Shown one piece after another: positions 1-5,676 of a stretch of 9,813 nucleotides of DNA (positions are counted from its first letter, which is position 1; each line of letters begins with the position of its first letter). The DNA is from Candidatus Poseidoniales archaeon (GTDB lineage Archaea > Thermoplasmatota > Poseidoniia > Poseidoniales > Poseidoniaceae). The translations under genes were made by a program, and so were the position numbers. The notes under the pieces are model-generated. The model saw only the letters and a list, made by a program, of their open reading frames with translations, searched no databases and was not told the DNA's origin. The DNA lies in assembly GCA_012270265.1 (NCBI GenBank), contig JAAXIR010000120.1:1-9813 (forward strand), read 5' to 3'.

Positions 1-1
1 C

Positions 2-55
2 GGACCCACTGAGCAAGAAGAGCCATACGTTGAGGATGACCTCTTTGTATCTTAA
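2..55 (+). CDS. 3' end of an unidentified gene
   Basis: An open frame entering from the left edge reads 17 residues ending in EEPYVEDDLFVS before a TAA at 53-55. The other two forward frames look less protein-like, and one has a stop within the first 13 bases. The tail is acidic, as is common in this kind of proteome, but far too short to assign to a family. It is convergent with the HxlR-type gene, with about 18 bases between the two stops. This is an inference from frame and composition only. Confidence 0.4.
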   Translation, partial: GPTEQEEPYVEDDLFVS

Positions 56-73
56 CTCATCGTATTGATGCAT

Positions 74-529
74 CTATCCACTGACGATTGAACCTTGATG
101 GATTTTCATGAAGGCGACGAGGGGAGAAAGTAGCCTACCGCAGGTCAAACCGTGACTGGAGAGTCTGTACGTGACGCGAACAGGGGGTCCATCGGTCACG
201 ATTCGCTCAACCAATCCTTCATCAGCAAGATAGCGAAGCTTGTCAGAGAGTGTTCGAGATGAGATGCCCTTGAGAAGGTGCTTCATCTCATTGAATCGGC
301 GATCACCTGCGATGTAGAGTGTTGAGAGAATCTCGATGGTCCAACGTGAACCAAAGACATTGAGCGCTTCAACAGCAGCATCAACTTCCCAATTGAGGTC
401 AAAGCGACCCTGTCCAGAATGGTCCTCGAGCAAAGACCGGACGGAACCACCAATCTGAATCGTCTCACTAATTTTGTCACTAACAATCTTGAGTTCAGTG
501 GTTGGCAAGACCATTGGTGGTTCAGGCAT
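74..529 (-). CDS. HxlR-family winged helix-turn-helix transcriptional regulator
   Basis: This encodes a DNA-binding protein of about 151 residues that probably works as a dimer. The HxlR winged-helix core is clear: RWTIEIL near residues 62-68, then DRRFNEMKHLLKGISSRTL near 76-94 as the recognition region, then LRYLADEGLVERI, and GPPVRVTYRLSSHG near 114-127 as the wing. About 50 N-terminal residues precede the fold. The frame stays open upstream to 805, but beyond about 604 it would lie antisense inside the divergent dehydrogenase gene. I therefore chose the ATG at 527-529; an ATG at 512-514 is also possible, and one at 602-604 would add 25 residues. The gene is divergent from the fused HAD-ECH gene about 100 bases away, so control of that gene or of itself is a reasonable guess. 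The inducing signal is not visible. The family is secure, the start less so. Confidence 0.85.
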   Translation of the reverse strand: MPEPPMVLPTTELKIVSDKISETIQIGGSVRSLLEDHSGQGRFDLNWEVDAAVEALNVFGSRWTIEILSTLYIAGDRRFNEMKHLLKGISSRTLSDKLRYLADEGLVERIVTDGPPVRVTYRLSSHGLTCGRLLSPLVAFMKIHQGSIVSG

Positions 530-604
530 GATGAGCCGATTGTTTTCACATACTTGATTTCTTTTCAACACCACTTCAACAAAACGCAAGAGCGTATGAT
601 TCAT

Positions 605-620
605 GAACGGTTTGCCGTTC
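605..620. promoter_or_regulatory. Perfect inverted repeat before the HAD-ECH start, candidate operator
   Basis: GAACGG and CCGTTC form a perfect 6-base inverted repeat around the 4-base spacer TTTG, ending 9 bases before the ATG at 630. It sits in the only intergenic space shared by the HxlR-type regulator and the dehydrogenase fusion. It could be a repressor site or a small hairpin in the leader. The sequence shows the symmetry only; binding is inferred. Confidence 0.35.
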
Positions 621-629
621 GTTGGCAGC

Positions 630-2705
630 ATGAAGGCTGTTGAGAACGTCGCAATCATCGGTGCAGGAAACATGGGTTCAGGTATTGCACAGAAAAGTGC
701 ACAAGAAGGATTCAATGTGCAAATGGTCGATAGAGAGGCACAATACGTTGCACGTGGTCGTTCAATCATTGAGAATTTCCTGCAGGAAGCCATCGAACGT
801 CGCATCTTCTCTCAAGACGAAGTGAACGCCACACTTGCCCGAATTTCCGATGTTGTTGGAACAGAAAACACAGCTGCAGATACGGATCTTGTTATCGAGG
901 CGGTCTTCGAGGATTTTGATATTAAAACATCCGTATTTACTGCATTGGATGAAGCCTGTGATGAAGGAACGATTCTCGCTTCAAACACCTCTTCGTTGTC
1001 TGTGAACGCTCTTGCTGAGGCAACAGGTCGTCCAGATCGTTTTGTTGGTTTGCACTTCTTTTATCACCCTGCGAAGAACCGTTTGATTGAGGTCATTCCA
1101 GCAGAGACAACTTCCAAGGATACCTTGGAGCGAACCGTTCAGTATTGTCGAACACTTGGCAAAGTCGTCATCGTTTGCAAAGACAGGCCTGGTTTTGTTG
1201 TCAACCGTTTCTTCGTTCCATGGCTCAATGAGGCATGCCTCCTCTTAGAGGAGGGTGTTGCAACTGCAGCACAAATCGATGCAATCTCGTGCAAGGCATT
1301 CCGAATTGGACTCGGACCATTTGGCCTGATGAATCTTACAGGCCCTCCAATCGCGTTACACTCGACCGATTATCTTGCTGAGCAACTCAACACATCTCGA
1401 TACAACGGTGCTCAGAATCTTCGAGATCTTGTAGCAGAGAATGCCATGTGGCCAATTGAAGACGAGTCTGAGTACACGCAGGATCAATACACAACCGTCT
1501 CAGAACGCCTCCTTGGCGTTGTCTTTGGTGTTGCAGCACAGATTGTTGAGGAAGATATCTGCTCGATGGAAGACGTTGACAGAGGAGCCAAGGTTGGTCT
1601 TCGATGGGCTCGAGGGCCATTCGAAATGATGAATCGTATTGGTGTTGCAGAAGCCTACCGCATGGCACAATCGTACCAAGCGATTGCAGGTGAAGCGTGG
1701 ACGCTTCCGGCTTTCTTCAAGGATCAATCCGACGCTTCAACAAACTGGGATTTCTCGTACGTCGACTCATCCATTGAAGACGGAATTGCGACCATCACCA
1801 TCAACCGCCCAGAAGCCATGAATGCATTGAATGAGGTCGTTGTCGCTCAACTCACCGAGGCTGTGCAAGCCGCCAATGCTGACAGCAATGTCACAACCAT
1901 CGTTTTGGATGGAGCAGGTAAGGCATTCGTAGCTGGTGCTGATGTCAAGTTCTTTGTCGACAAGATTCGATCCGATGATATTCCAGACATTGAAACATTC
2001 ACGGAGAACGGGCACGTTCTTCTTGCAGCTCTTGAAGATTCATCAAAGACAACGATTGCACTGACGACTGGGCTTGCCCTAGGAGGTGGGCTTGAACTCG
2101 CTCTCGCTTGTGACTATCGCATTGGTACACGCAGAACCCAATTCCGATTCCCAGAAACGAGCATTGGGATTTACCCTGCGCTCGGAGGAACTCAGCGGCC
2201 CGCACGTATCGCAGGACGAGAACTCGGTCGATGGGCTGTTCTTGCTGGAAATTTCATGAATGCTGAAACTGCGGCCGACCTTGGCCTTGTTACACATCTT
2301 GTTGACATCAACGATGTTCCAAATTGCATCAAGGACATTCATGCATCCGGCAAACCAGACAACAAGTATCCTGGAAAACCAATGAATGAAAACAGTCCTG
2401 TGGTCAAGTTCGCTAAGAAATTCTTCTCGGATGGAAACATGGCTGCACTGCTTGCAGGAAGTTGCCCCGATGGCTTTGATGCTGAAGACAAGACCGTTGC
2501 CCGCCAACTCAAGTCCCTCAAGTTCACGGCTCCAATTGGATTGGCTATGGCCAGTGAACGAATCGATGCAACAGCATCGATGTCACTTGATGAAGGTCTG
2601 CAACTCGAGCTACAAGGCTTGGATCGAATCTTCTCAACCGAGGACGCTCTCGAAGGTCTCAGTGCTTTGATTGAAGGCCGAAGAGCGACCTACAAGAATG
2701 CCTAA
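630..2705 (+). CDS. Fused 3-hydroxyacyl-CoA dehydrogenase / enoyl-CoA hydratase
   Basis: This 691-residue cytosolic enzyme should hydrate a trans-2-enoyl-CoA and oxidise the resulting 3-hydroxyacyl-CoA with NAD+, two successive steps of beta-oxidation. The N-terminal Rossmann domain has GAGNMG at residues 11-16, NTSS at 119-122 and the catalytic pair His142 and Glu154, with the usual 12-residue separation. GFVVNR near 188-193 starts the helical HAD C-terminal domain, and a second HAD-C copy (WARGPFEMMNRIG) lies near 326-338. From about residue 373 there is a crotonase domain with the oxyanion segment AFVAGAD near 432-438 and both catalytic glutamates, Glu489 in GGGLELA and Glu509 in FPETSIG. 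The HAD-first order is opposite to bacterial FadB and matches archaeal fusions. The start at 630 is preferred because the nucleotide-binding strand follows at once; an ATG at 603 would add nine unlikely residues. The stop TAA overlaps the convergent small gene's stop. Chain-length preference, or a biosynthetic crotonyl-CoA role, cannot be read from the sequence. Confidence 0.93.
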   Translation: MKAVENVAIIGAGNMGSGIAQKSAQEGFNVQMVDREAQYVARGRSIIENFLQEAIERRIFSQDEVNATLARISDVVGTENTAADTDLVIEAVFEDFDIKTSVFTALDEACDEGTILASNTSSLSVNALAEATGRPDRFVGLHFFYHPAKNRLIEVIPAETTSKDTLERTVQYCRTLGKVVIVCKDRPGFVVNRFFVPWLNEACLLLEEGVATAAQIDAISCKAFRIGLGPFGLMNLTGPPIALHSTDYLAEQLNTSRYNGAQNLRDLVAENAMWPIEDESEYTQDQYTTVSERLLGVVFGVAAQIVEEDICSMEDVDRGAKVGLRWARGPFEMMNRIGVAEAYRMAQSYQAIAGEAWTLPAFFKDQSDASTNWDFSYVDSSIEDGIATITINRPEAMNALNEVVVAQLTEAVQAANADSNVTTIVLDGAGKAFVAGADVKFFVDKIRSDDIPDIETFTENGHVLLAALEDSSKTTIALTTGLALGGGLELALACDYRIGTRRTQFRFPETSIGIYPALGGTQRPARIAGRELGRWAVLAGNFMNAETAADLGLVTHLVDINDVPNCIKDIHASGKPDNKYPGKPMNENSPVVKFAKKFFSDGNMAALLAGSCPDGFDAEDKTVARQLKSLKFTAPIGLAMASERIDATASMSLDEGLQLELQGLDRIFSTEDALEGLSALIEGRRATYKNA

Positions 2706-2944
2706 ACCCAACAGGATTGCATCTTCTGAATGGATTCAATGATCTTCTCAAGGTCAATGGCTTCCTCTTGTTCTTGGGCGAGAAGAATACGATTCTCCAC
2801 CGCTTGAACAAGGTCGTCTGATGGTTCCTCATCCATCATTTCAGTAAGCACTTCCTTCAGCGATTTGGATTGACCGCGAAGGATGGCGATGTGGGCCTTG
2901 AGTTCCTCCTCGTCGTCTCGAGGTGAACGAACGTTGGAGGTCAA
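2702..2944 (-). CDS. Small acidic helical protein, last gene of the taw1-E1-JAMM operon
   Basis: I do not recognise this 80-residue protein. It is highly charged and acidic, with a DDEEEL stretch near residues 10-15 and heptad-like leucine/isoleucine spacing in ILRGQSKSLKEVLTEMM and again in VENRILLAQEQEEAIDLEKII, so one or two amphipathic helices or a coiled coil are likely. There is no C-terminal diglycine and no beta-rich pattern, so it does not look like a ubiquitin-fold carrier; it ends QSCWV. The start is a TTG that overlaps the upstream JAMM gene's stop as TTGA. It is supported by a GAGGTGAT Shine-Dalgarno site three bases before it and by the lack of any ATG before the middle of the frame. 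The stop TAG overlaps the convergent dehydrogenase stop. Tight coupling suggests it partners the JAMM or E1-like protein; that is inference. Confidence 0.75.
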   Translation of the reverse strand: MTSNVRSPRDDEEELKAHIAILRGQSKSLKEVLTEMMDEEPSDDLVQAVENRILLAQEQEEAIDLEKIIESIQKMQSCWV

Positions 2945-3483
2945 ACCATCACCTCAATTGGGGCTTCTTGATGCTCTGCATACCAACGATCCCAAGGCGT
3001 GATGTCTTCCTCTGTCCAGTGTTGAAGCGGCCCTTCGAGACCGATTGAATGACCATTGCCGGGACCAAGGTTTCGACTTTGCTTGATCCCTGGTGCTCCA
3101 AGAACAAGCGCAGAAGAAAGAATTCCTTGAGCAATCGCAAGGCTGTTTTTGTCGGTGCCGCTCCAGTATGCGTGAAATCCTGGGTGGGTATGAACCCAGA
3201 CCCTAAATGGAGCCATCATTCCAACAGGTGGGCGTAAAGGAACTCGACCAGGGGAGCCCCAATCGATCTGAATTTGACCGTTGGCATCGATGAGGACCGA
3301 GGTCTCTAATCCTGCAATAAGCGAGAGGTTGTACACCAAATCCCATCGTCCATGCTCAGCAGCGTTTCGTTGTACGTCAAGGACATCGTCGGACTCAACC
3401 GCTTGTGCTTCTGCCTGAATGCAAGCCCTCATCCACTGCTCGTAGGTGACGCCTATGGATTCAAGATTCATCACTGGAATCAT
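2941..3483 (-). CDS. JAMM/MPN+ (JAB) zinc metalloprotease, Rpn11-like motif
   Basis: This encodes a 180-residue predicted zinc isopeptidase or protease of the JAB/MPN+ family, which removes ubiquitin-like or sulfur-carrier proteins or trims their C-termini. The metal motif is intact and strikingly Rpn11-like: HTHPGFHAYWSGTD at residues 98-111, giving His98, His100, Ser108 and Asp111 in the H-x-H-x7-S-x2-D spacing. The upstream catalytic glutamate cannot be fixed by eye; Glu43 and Glu60 are candidates. The N-terminal half is not a clear extra domain. There is no signal peptide or membrane segment. The ATG overlaps the stop of the E1-like gene as ATGA, with GAGGTGA four bases before it, so translation is probably coupled. 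E1 plus JAMM adjacency is typical of prokaryotic ubiquitin-like or sulfur-transfer loci. The family is firm; the substrate is unknown. Confidence 0.88.
   Translation of the reverse strand: MIPVMNLESIGVTYEQWMRACIQAEAQAVESDDVLDVQRNAAEHGRWDLVYNLSLIAGLETSVLIDANGQIQIDWGSPGRVPLRPPVGMMAPFRVWVHTHPGFHAYWSGTDKNSLAIAQGILSSALVLGAPGIKQSRNLGPGNGHSIGLEGPLQHWTEEDITPWDRWYAEHQEAPIEVMV
2948..2955 (-). promoter_or_regulatory. Shine-Dalgarno site deciding a TTG start
   Basis: On the minus strand GAGGTGAT lies three bases before the TTG at 2944-2942. It matches the complement of the conserved 16S 3' end (anti-SD ATCACCTCC). It lies inside the 3' end of the JAMM gene and argues that the small downstream gene is translated from TTG by coupling with the upstream gene. 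Confidence 0.6.
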
Positions 3484-4109
3484 GCGTTCACCTCAGGGAA
3501 TTTGAGTTCACCAAACATGATGCTCGACATTCGTTCTCGGAGAGGAGGTTGATTTCTCAGCTGTCCCATGAGCCATGTTGCAGCCGCTGCAGCGGCATTG
3601 ACGTAACCAAATTGGATGTTTCCAGCAGCGATTGCTCCAGCAATTTGGCAACTCGCAGGTTCGTGGTCTGGCGTCATCATGGCAACAAGAGCAGGGTCTG
3701 AATCGTTGGTGAAATAGACATGACCATCGCCTGTTGACCGCAGGTCAATCCAAGGAACGTCAGTGGCATGAACCAATCTTCGAGGGTGTGGTCGGTCGAC
3801 ACCGATAATGATGTAATCAAACTCTTGCAGTTGTTCCTTAACTCGTAGATTTTCTGTGTCAGAAACACAATACACGTTCTTGAACGATTCATACTTTTGA
3901 ACAAGAGCCGCAGTCTTAAAGCAGCCTATGTCCGATGATGAGAATCGTTGGTGGCCTAAATTTGAGGCTTCAACGGTATCCCCATCCATGATGGTGATGG
4001 AACATTTCTGTCCTACTTTTTCAAGCGCTGGAACAATCAAATCAAAGGTAAGTCCACCGATTCCACCCGCACCTACAATCAATATTCGTGGCATACGCTC
4101 TGCTGTCAT
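3480..4109 (-). CDS. ThiF/MoeB/E1-like adenylyltransferase
   Basis: This 209-residue cytosolic protein has the E1-like fold that adenylates the C-terminus of a ubiquitin-like or sulfur-carrier protein using ATP. GAGGIGG at residues 13-19 is the nucleotide loop. DGDTVEASNLGHQ at 42-54 matches the family's D-x-D-x-V-x-x-S-N-L-x-R-Q block, Lys65 follows in the DIGCFK segment, and Asp105 in GVDRPHPRR is the likely third ATP-site residue. Cys154 in EPASCQIAG is a candidate catalytic or thiolation cysteine. Two oddities: the usual arginine of NLxRQ is His53, with Arg55 nearby, and there are no CxxC zinc pairs. It is shorter than MoeB or ThiF and most like the small ThiF proteins encoded beside JAB proteins. 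It starts 29 bases after the taw1 stop; ATGs encoding residues 1 and 6 are both possible. No E2 or carrier protein is visible nearby. Confidence 0.87.
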   Translation of the reverse strand: MTAERMPRILIVGAGGIGGLTFDLIVPALEKVGQKCSITIMDGDTVEASNLGHQRFSSSDIGCFKTAALVQKYESFKNVYCVSDTENLRVKEQLQEFDYIIIGVDRPHPRRLVHATDVPWIDLRSTGDGHVYFTNDSDPALVAMMTPDHEPASCQIAGAIAAGNIQFGYVNAAAAAATWLMGQLRNQPPLRERMSSIMFGELKFPEVNA

Positions 4110-4130
4110 GTCAGAAGAACGATTCCACAG

Positions 4131-4138
4131 TATATCAA
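4131..4138 (-). promoter_or_regulatory. Possible TATA element for an internal promoter before the E1-like gene
   Basis: The minus strand reads TTGATATA in the 29-base gap after the taw1 stop, centred about 25 bases before the E1-like ATG. That spacing would suit leaderless transcription, and no clear Shine-Dalgarno site is present there. Read-through from taw1 is equally possible. Confidence 0.25.
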
Positions 4139-5149
4139 CTAATTTTGAACGAGAGGGAGTTTCTTGACAGGGGGAGCGATTCCCAAATCTTCAGGGAAGT
4201 ACAGTTCTGCTTCTGGAATGGGGATTGGAACAATTTCACGACCGATCAGTGCAACACGACTCGGGCGGCTTTCTGAGAGCACTTCTCGATTAACTTGAGG
4301 TGCAAGTTCATTTGAGAAGGAGAGAATATCATCGTGGCTTGGCATGTTCTCCATTGAGAGGTTTTCTCGACTGTGGCCGACGTAGACGTATCCCTTTGCT
4401 TCAATGAAATCTGGGTTTGCACGGTTGTCGAGTTCAGCAAACTCCTTGATGTGTGTTGATGACATGTTGACGCCCTTCATCAGGGGGTGGCGCCAAACAA
4501 TCCTAGGGGCAAGAGTGGGCAGTACATCGAGGGTCGGCTCAACCTGATCCCACGCCCCACGGTTCCACTTTGGGCGGCACACATCATCGAAAACTTGCTT
4601 GTTCGGAGCATCGACAGAAACGTAGAGTTGAGTTGGGAGTGTATCGAGATTTTCCAAGACCTTCGGAAGTGTTCCATTGGTCACAAGCATCGTGGTCATA
4701 CCGTGTTTGTGGCACAAGTCCATGTATTCGCCGAGACGGGTGTAAAGCGTTGGTTCTCCGTTTAACGAAATCGCAACGTGTTTTGGATCTTGAGCTTCAA
4801 GGAACTTTTCACGTGGAACCTTGTCGTTTCCACCGAAACCAGAGAGGAGGCGACGTTGGGCACGTACACTCTCATAGAGCAATTCGAGAGGATCTTGGTC
4901 TGTTAGTTCAAGTGTGTCCATATGCGGTTCTCGCCAACAATAGGTGCAGGCTAAGTTGCATTGGTCAACGACTGGAGACATCTGCATACATGTATGGCTC
5001 TTGACGCCATAGAAAGTGCCTTTGTAGCACGCACGATCACGAAGGAGCGATTCTTTTGTCCAATGGCAAGTTTTGACACCACCGTGTTCTCCGACAATGT
5101 GATATCGTTGCTTCTGCAATTTCGCTTTGAGTGCGGGGTCCATACCCAT
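4139..5149 (-). CDS. taw1: 4-demethylwyosine synthase (Taw1/TYW1), radical SAM
   Basis: This 336-residue radical SAM enzyme condenses N1-methylguanosine-37 of tRNAPhe with carbons from pyruvate to form 4-demethylwyosine, the tricyclic core of wybutosine-type bases. The cysteine layout is diagnostic: Cys28, Cys41 and Cys54 (C-x12-C-x12-C) for the second iron-sulfur cluster, and Cys64, Cys68 and Cys71 (CNLACTYC) for the SAM cluster. Each sits two residues later than in the Methanocaldococcus jannaschii enzyme. Lys43, in CYKGTFYG, falls where that enzyme's pyruvate-binding lysine is. LNGEPTLY near 129-136 and VSVDAPN near 178-184 are further radical SAM barrel strands. Length is normal for the archaeal protein, which lacks the eukaryotic flavodoxin domain. 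The start at 5149 has AGGAGG seven bases upstream; an ATG two codons in is less well placed. It heads the operon with the E1-like, JAMM and small genes. Confidence 0.95.
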   Translation of the reverse strand: MGMDPALKAKLQKQRYHIVGEHGGVKTCHWTKESLLRDRACYKGTFYGVKSHTCMQMSPVVDQCNLACTYCWREPHMDTLELTDQDPLELLYESVRAQRRLLSGFGGNDKVPREKFLEAQDPKHVAISLNGEPTLYTRLGEYMDLCHKHGMTTMLVTNGTLPKVLENLDTLPTQLYVSVDAPNKQVFDDVCRPKWNRGAWDQVEPTLDVLPTLAPRIVWRHPLMKGVNMSSTHIKEFAELDNRANPDFIEAKGYVYVGHSRENLSMENMPSHDDILSFSNELAPQVNREVLSESRPSRVALIGREIVPIPIPEAELYFPEDLGIAPPVKKLPLVQN

Positions 5150-5156
5150 GGTGATT

Positions 5157-5162
5157 CCTCCT
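5157..5162 (-). promoter_or_regulatory. Strong Shine-Dalgarno site of taw1
   Basis: AGGAGG on the minus strand lies seven bases before the ATG at 5149-5147. This favours that start over the ATG two codons later. Confidence 0.7.
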
Positions 5163-5227
5163 GTAGCCGGATTCCACTGTCGGTGAACGGTTGGGAGCGG
5201 CGCGGATGATTTGGCCTCGGAATGTGT

Positions 5228-5242
5228 GTTCTTGAAGAGAAC
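5228..5242. repeat. Short inverted repeat in the taw1 leader
   Basis: GTTCT and AGAAC arms surround a 5-base centre, between the TATA-like element and the taw1 start. It may be a regulator site or chance; 5-base arms are weak evidence. Confidence 0.2.
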
Positions 5243-5255
5243 GGTTATTTCAGTG

Positions 5256-5263
5256 TATTTAAA
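5256..5263 (-). promoter_or_regulatory. TATA box, probably of the taw1 operon
   Basis: The minus strand reads TTTAAATA, a full match to the archaeal box A consensus TTTAWATA. Transcription would begin about 25 bases downstream, near 5232, leaving a leader of roughly 80 bases before taw1. The TTTAAA core is symmetric, so some use toward the + strand mini-genes cannot be excluded. No clear BRE is seen. Confidence 0.45.
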
Positions 5264-5307
5264 ACCACTTAATGTAAATACTACACCTTTGTGTTGGCAA
5301 GTTTACC

Positions 5308-5320
5308 ACGCCTTTGAATA
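5308..5320 (+). promoter_or_regulatory. Promoter-like element before the first mini-gene (repeat copy 1)
   Basis: ACGCCTTTGAATA contains a TATA-like TTTGAATA, which would place a transcript start near 5340, just before a GTGAGG Shine-Dalgarno-like site and the ATG at 5353. Twelve of these bases recur exactly before alkB at 5645-5656. Confidence 0.4.
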
Positions 5321-5352
5321 GGTAGAGCACCCAAAATATAGTGAGGATAACA

Positions 5353-5514
5353 ATGGATAACGAACTCCAGACGTACACCGACCGAATAATGGATCAGCAA
5401 CAGTACCGTTCGGGAATTTTTTCCGACATTCTGTCGCCGATCGTGAACGCCATGGCCGCTTTTCGGTTTTCTGCCAACGAGCGTGCTGCATACAACACAA
5501 GGAGGGAACAATAA
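5353..5514 (+). CDS. Mini-gene A: 53-residue protein, paralogue of the next gene
   Basis: I do not recognise this short protein, which begins MDNELQTYTDRIMDQQQYRS and ends NTRREQ. It is supported as a gene because the next frame encodes a clear relative sharing MDxEL, a D at 10, Q at 16, YRxGI at 18-22, then a proline, IV and a C-terminal FRxS. Matched residues often use different codons (CTC/TTA for Leu, CGT/CGA for Arg, GGA/GGT for Gly), so the protein rather than the DNA is conserved. A GAGG Shine-Dalgarno-like site lies six bases before the ATG. It has no cysteines, so it is not a rubredoxin; no signal peptide or membrane segment is seen. Compared with its partner it has about 13 extra C-terminal residues. 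The stop TAA abuts the next ATG (TAAATG), so the pair is surely co-translated. Function is unknown. Confidence 0.72.
   Translation: MDNELQTYTDRIMDQQQYRSGIFSDILSPIVNAMAAFRFSANERAAYNTRREQ
5499..5506 (+). promoter_or_regulatory. Shine-Dalgarno site of mini-gene B
   Basis: AAGGAGGG, lying inside the last codons of mini-gene A, ends eight bases before the ATG at 5515. It is one of the strongest ribosome binding sites in the window and supports this very short gene being real. Confidence 0.65.
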
Positions 5515-5634
5515 ATGGATAGAGAATTAGAGATGTTTGTTGACCAAGCTCTTGAAGGACAAGTGTACCGAAACGGTATTTCCTTCACGCCTGGCATCGT
5601 TCGACGCATCGCAAGCATGTTTCGCCGATCCTGA
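5515..5634 (+). CDS. Mini-gene B: 39-residue protein, paralogue of mini-gene A
   Basis: This tiny protein begins MDRELEMFVDQALEGQVYRN and ends ASMFRRS. Ungapped over its first 22 residues it matches mini-gene A at ten positions, with further conservative pairs (Gln/Glu6, Tyr/Phe8, Asp/Glu14, Ser/Asn20); a small gap then restores P-x-IV and FRxS. The N-terminal half is acidic and helical-looking, while the C-terminal third (IVRRIASMFRRS) is basic and amphipathic, which could suit a membrane surface, nucleic acid or protein partner. A strong Shine-Dalgarno site precedes it and it directly follows mini-gene A's stop. alkB begins 42 bases later on the same strand. A role with AlkB is possible from position alone; a peptide toxin or signal is an untested alternative. 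Confidence 0.72.
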   Translation: MDRELEMFVDQALEGQVYRNGISFTPGIVRRIASMFRRS

Positions 5635-5644
5635 TTCGAAGGCA

Positions 5645-5656
5645 ACGCCTTTGAAT
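5645..5656 (+). promoter_or_regulatory. Promoter-like element before alkB (repeat copy 2)
   Basis: ACGCCTTTGAAT exactly repeats 5308-5319. The TATA-like TTTGAATT is centred about 24 bases before the alkB ATG, which fits leaderless transcription; alkB has no visible Shine-Dalgarno site. Both copies also have GGCAA just upstream, at different spacing. Confidence 0.4.
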
Positions 5657-5676
5657 TATGAGTCATACGTCTAAGC

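Noticed and set aside
603..629. Dehydrogenase start at 603
   Set aside because: It adds nine residues before a normal MKAVENVAIIGAG beginning and would translate through the inverted repeat.
530..805. Longer version of the HxlR-type gene starting at 805
   Set aside because: The extra residues beyond about 604 lie antisense within the strongly supported dehydrogenase N-terminus and look unlike any HxlR protein.
2079..2507. 142-codon minus-strand open frame
   Set aside because: It is antisense to the crotonase domain of the fusion enzyme.
4570..5004. 144-codon plus-strand open frame
   Set aside because: It is antisense to taw1, including its radical SAM cysteine region.
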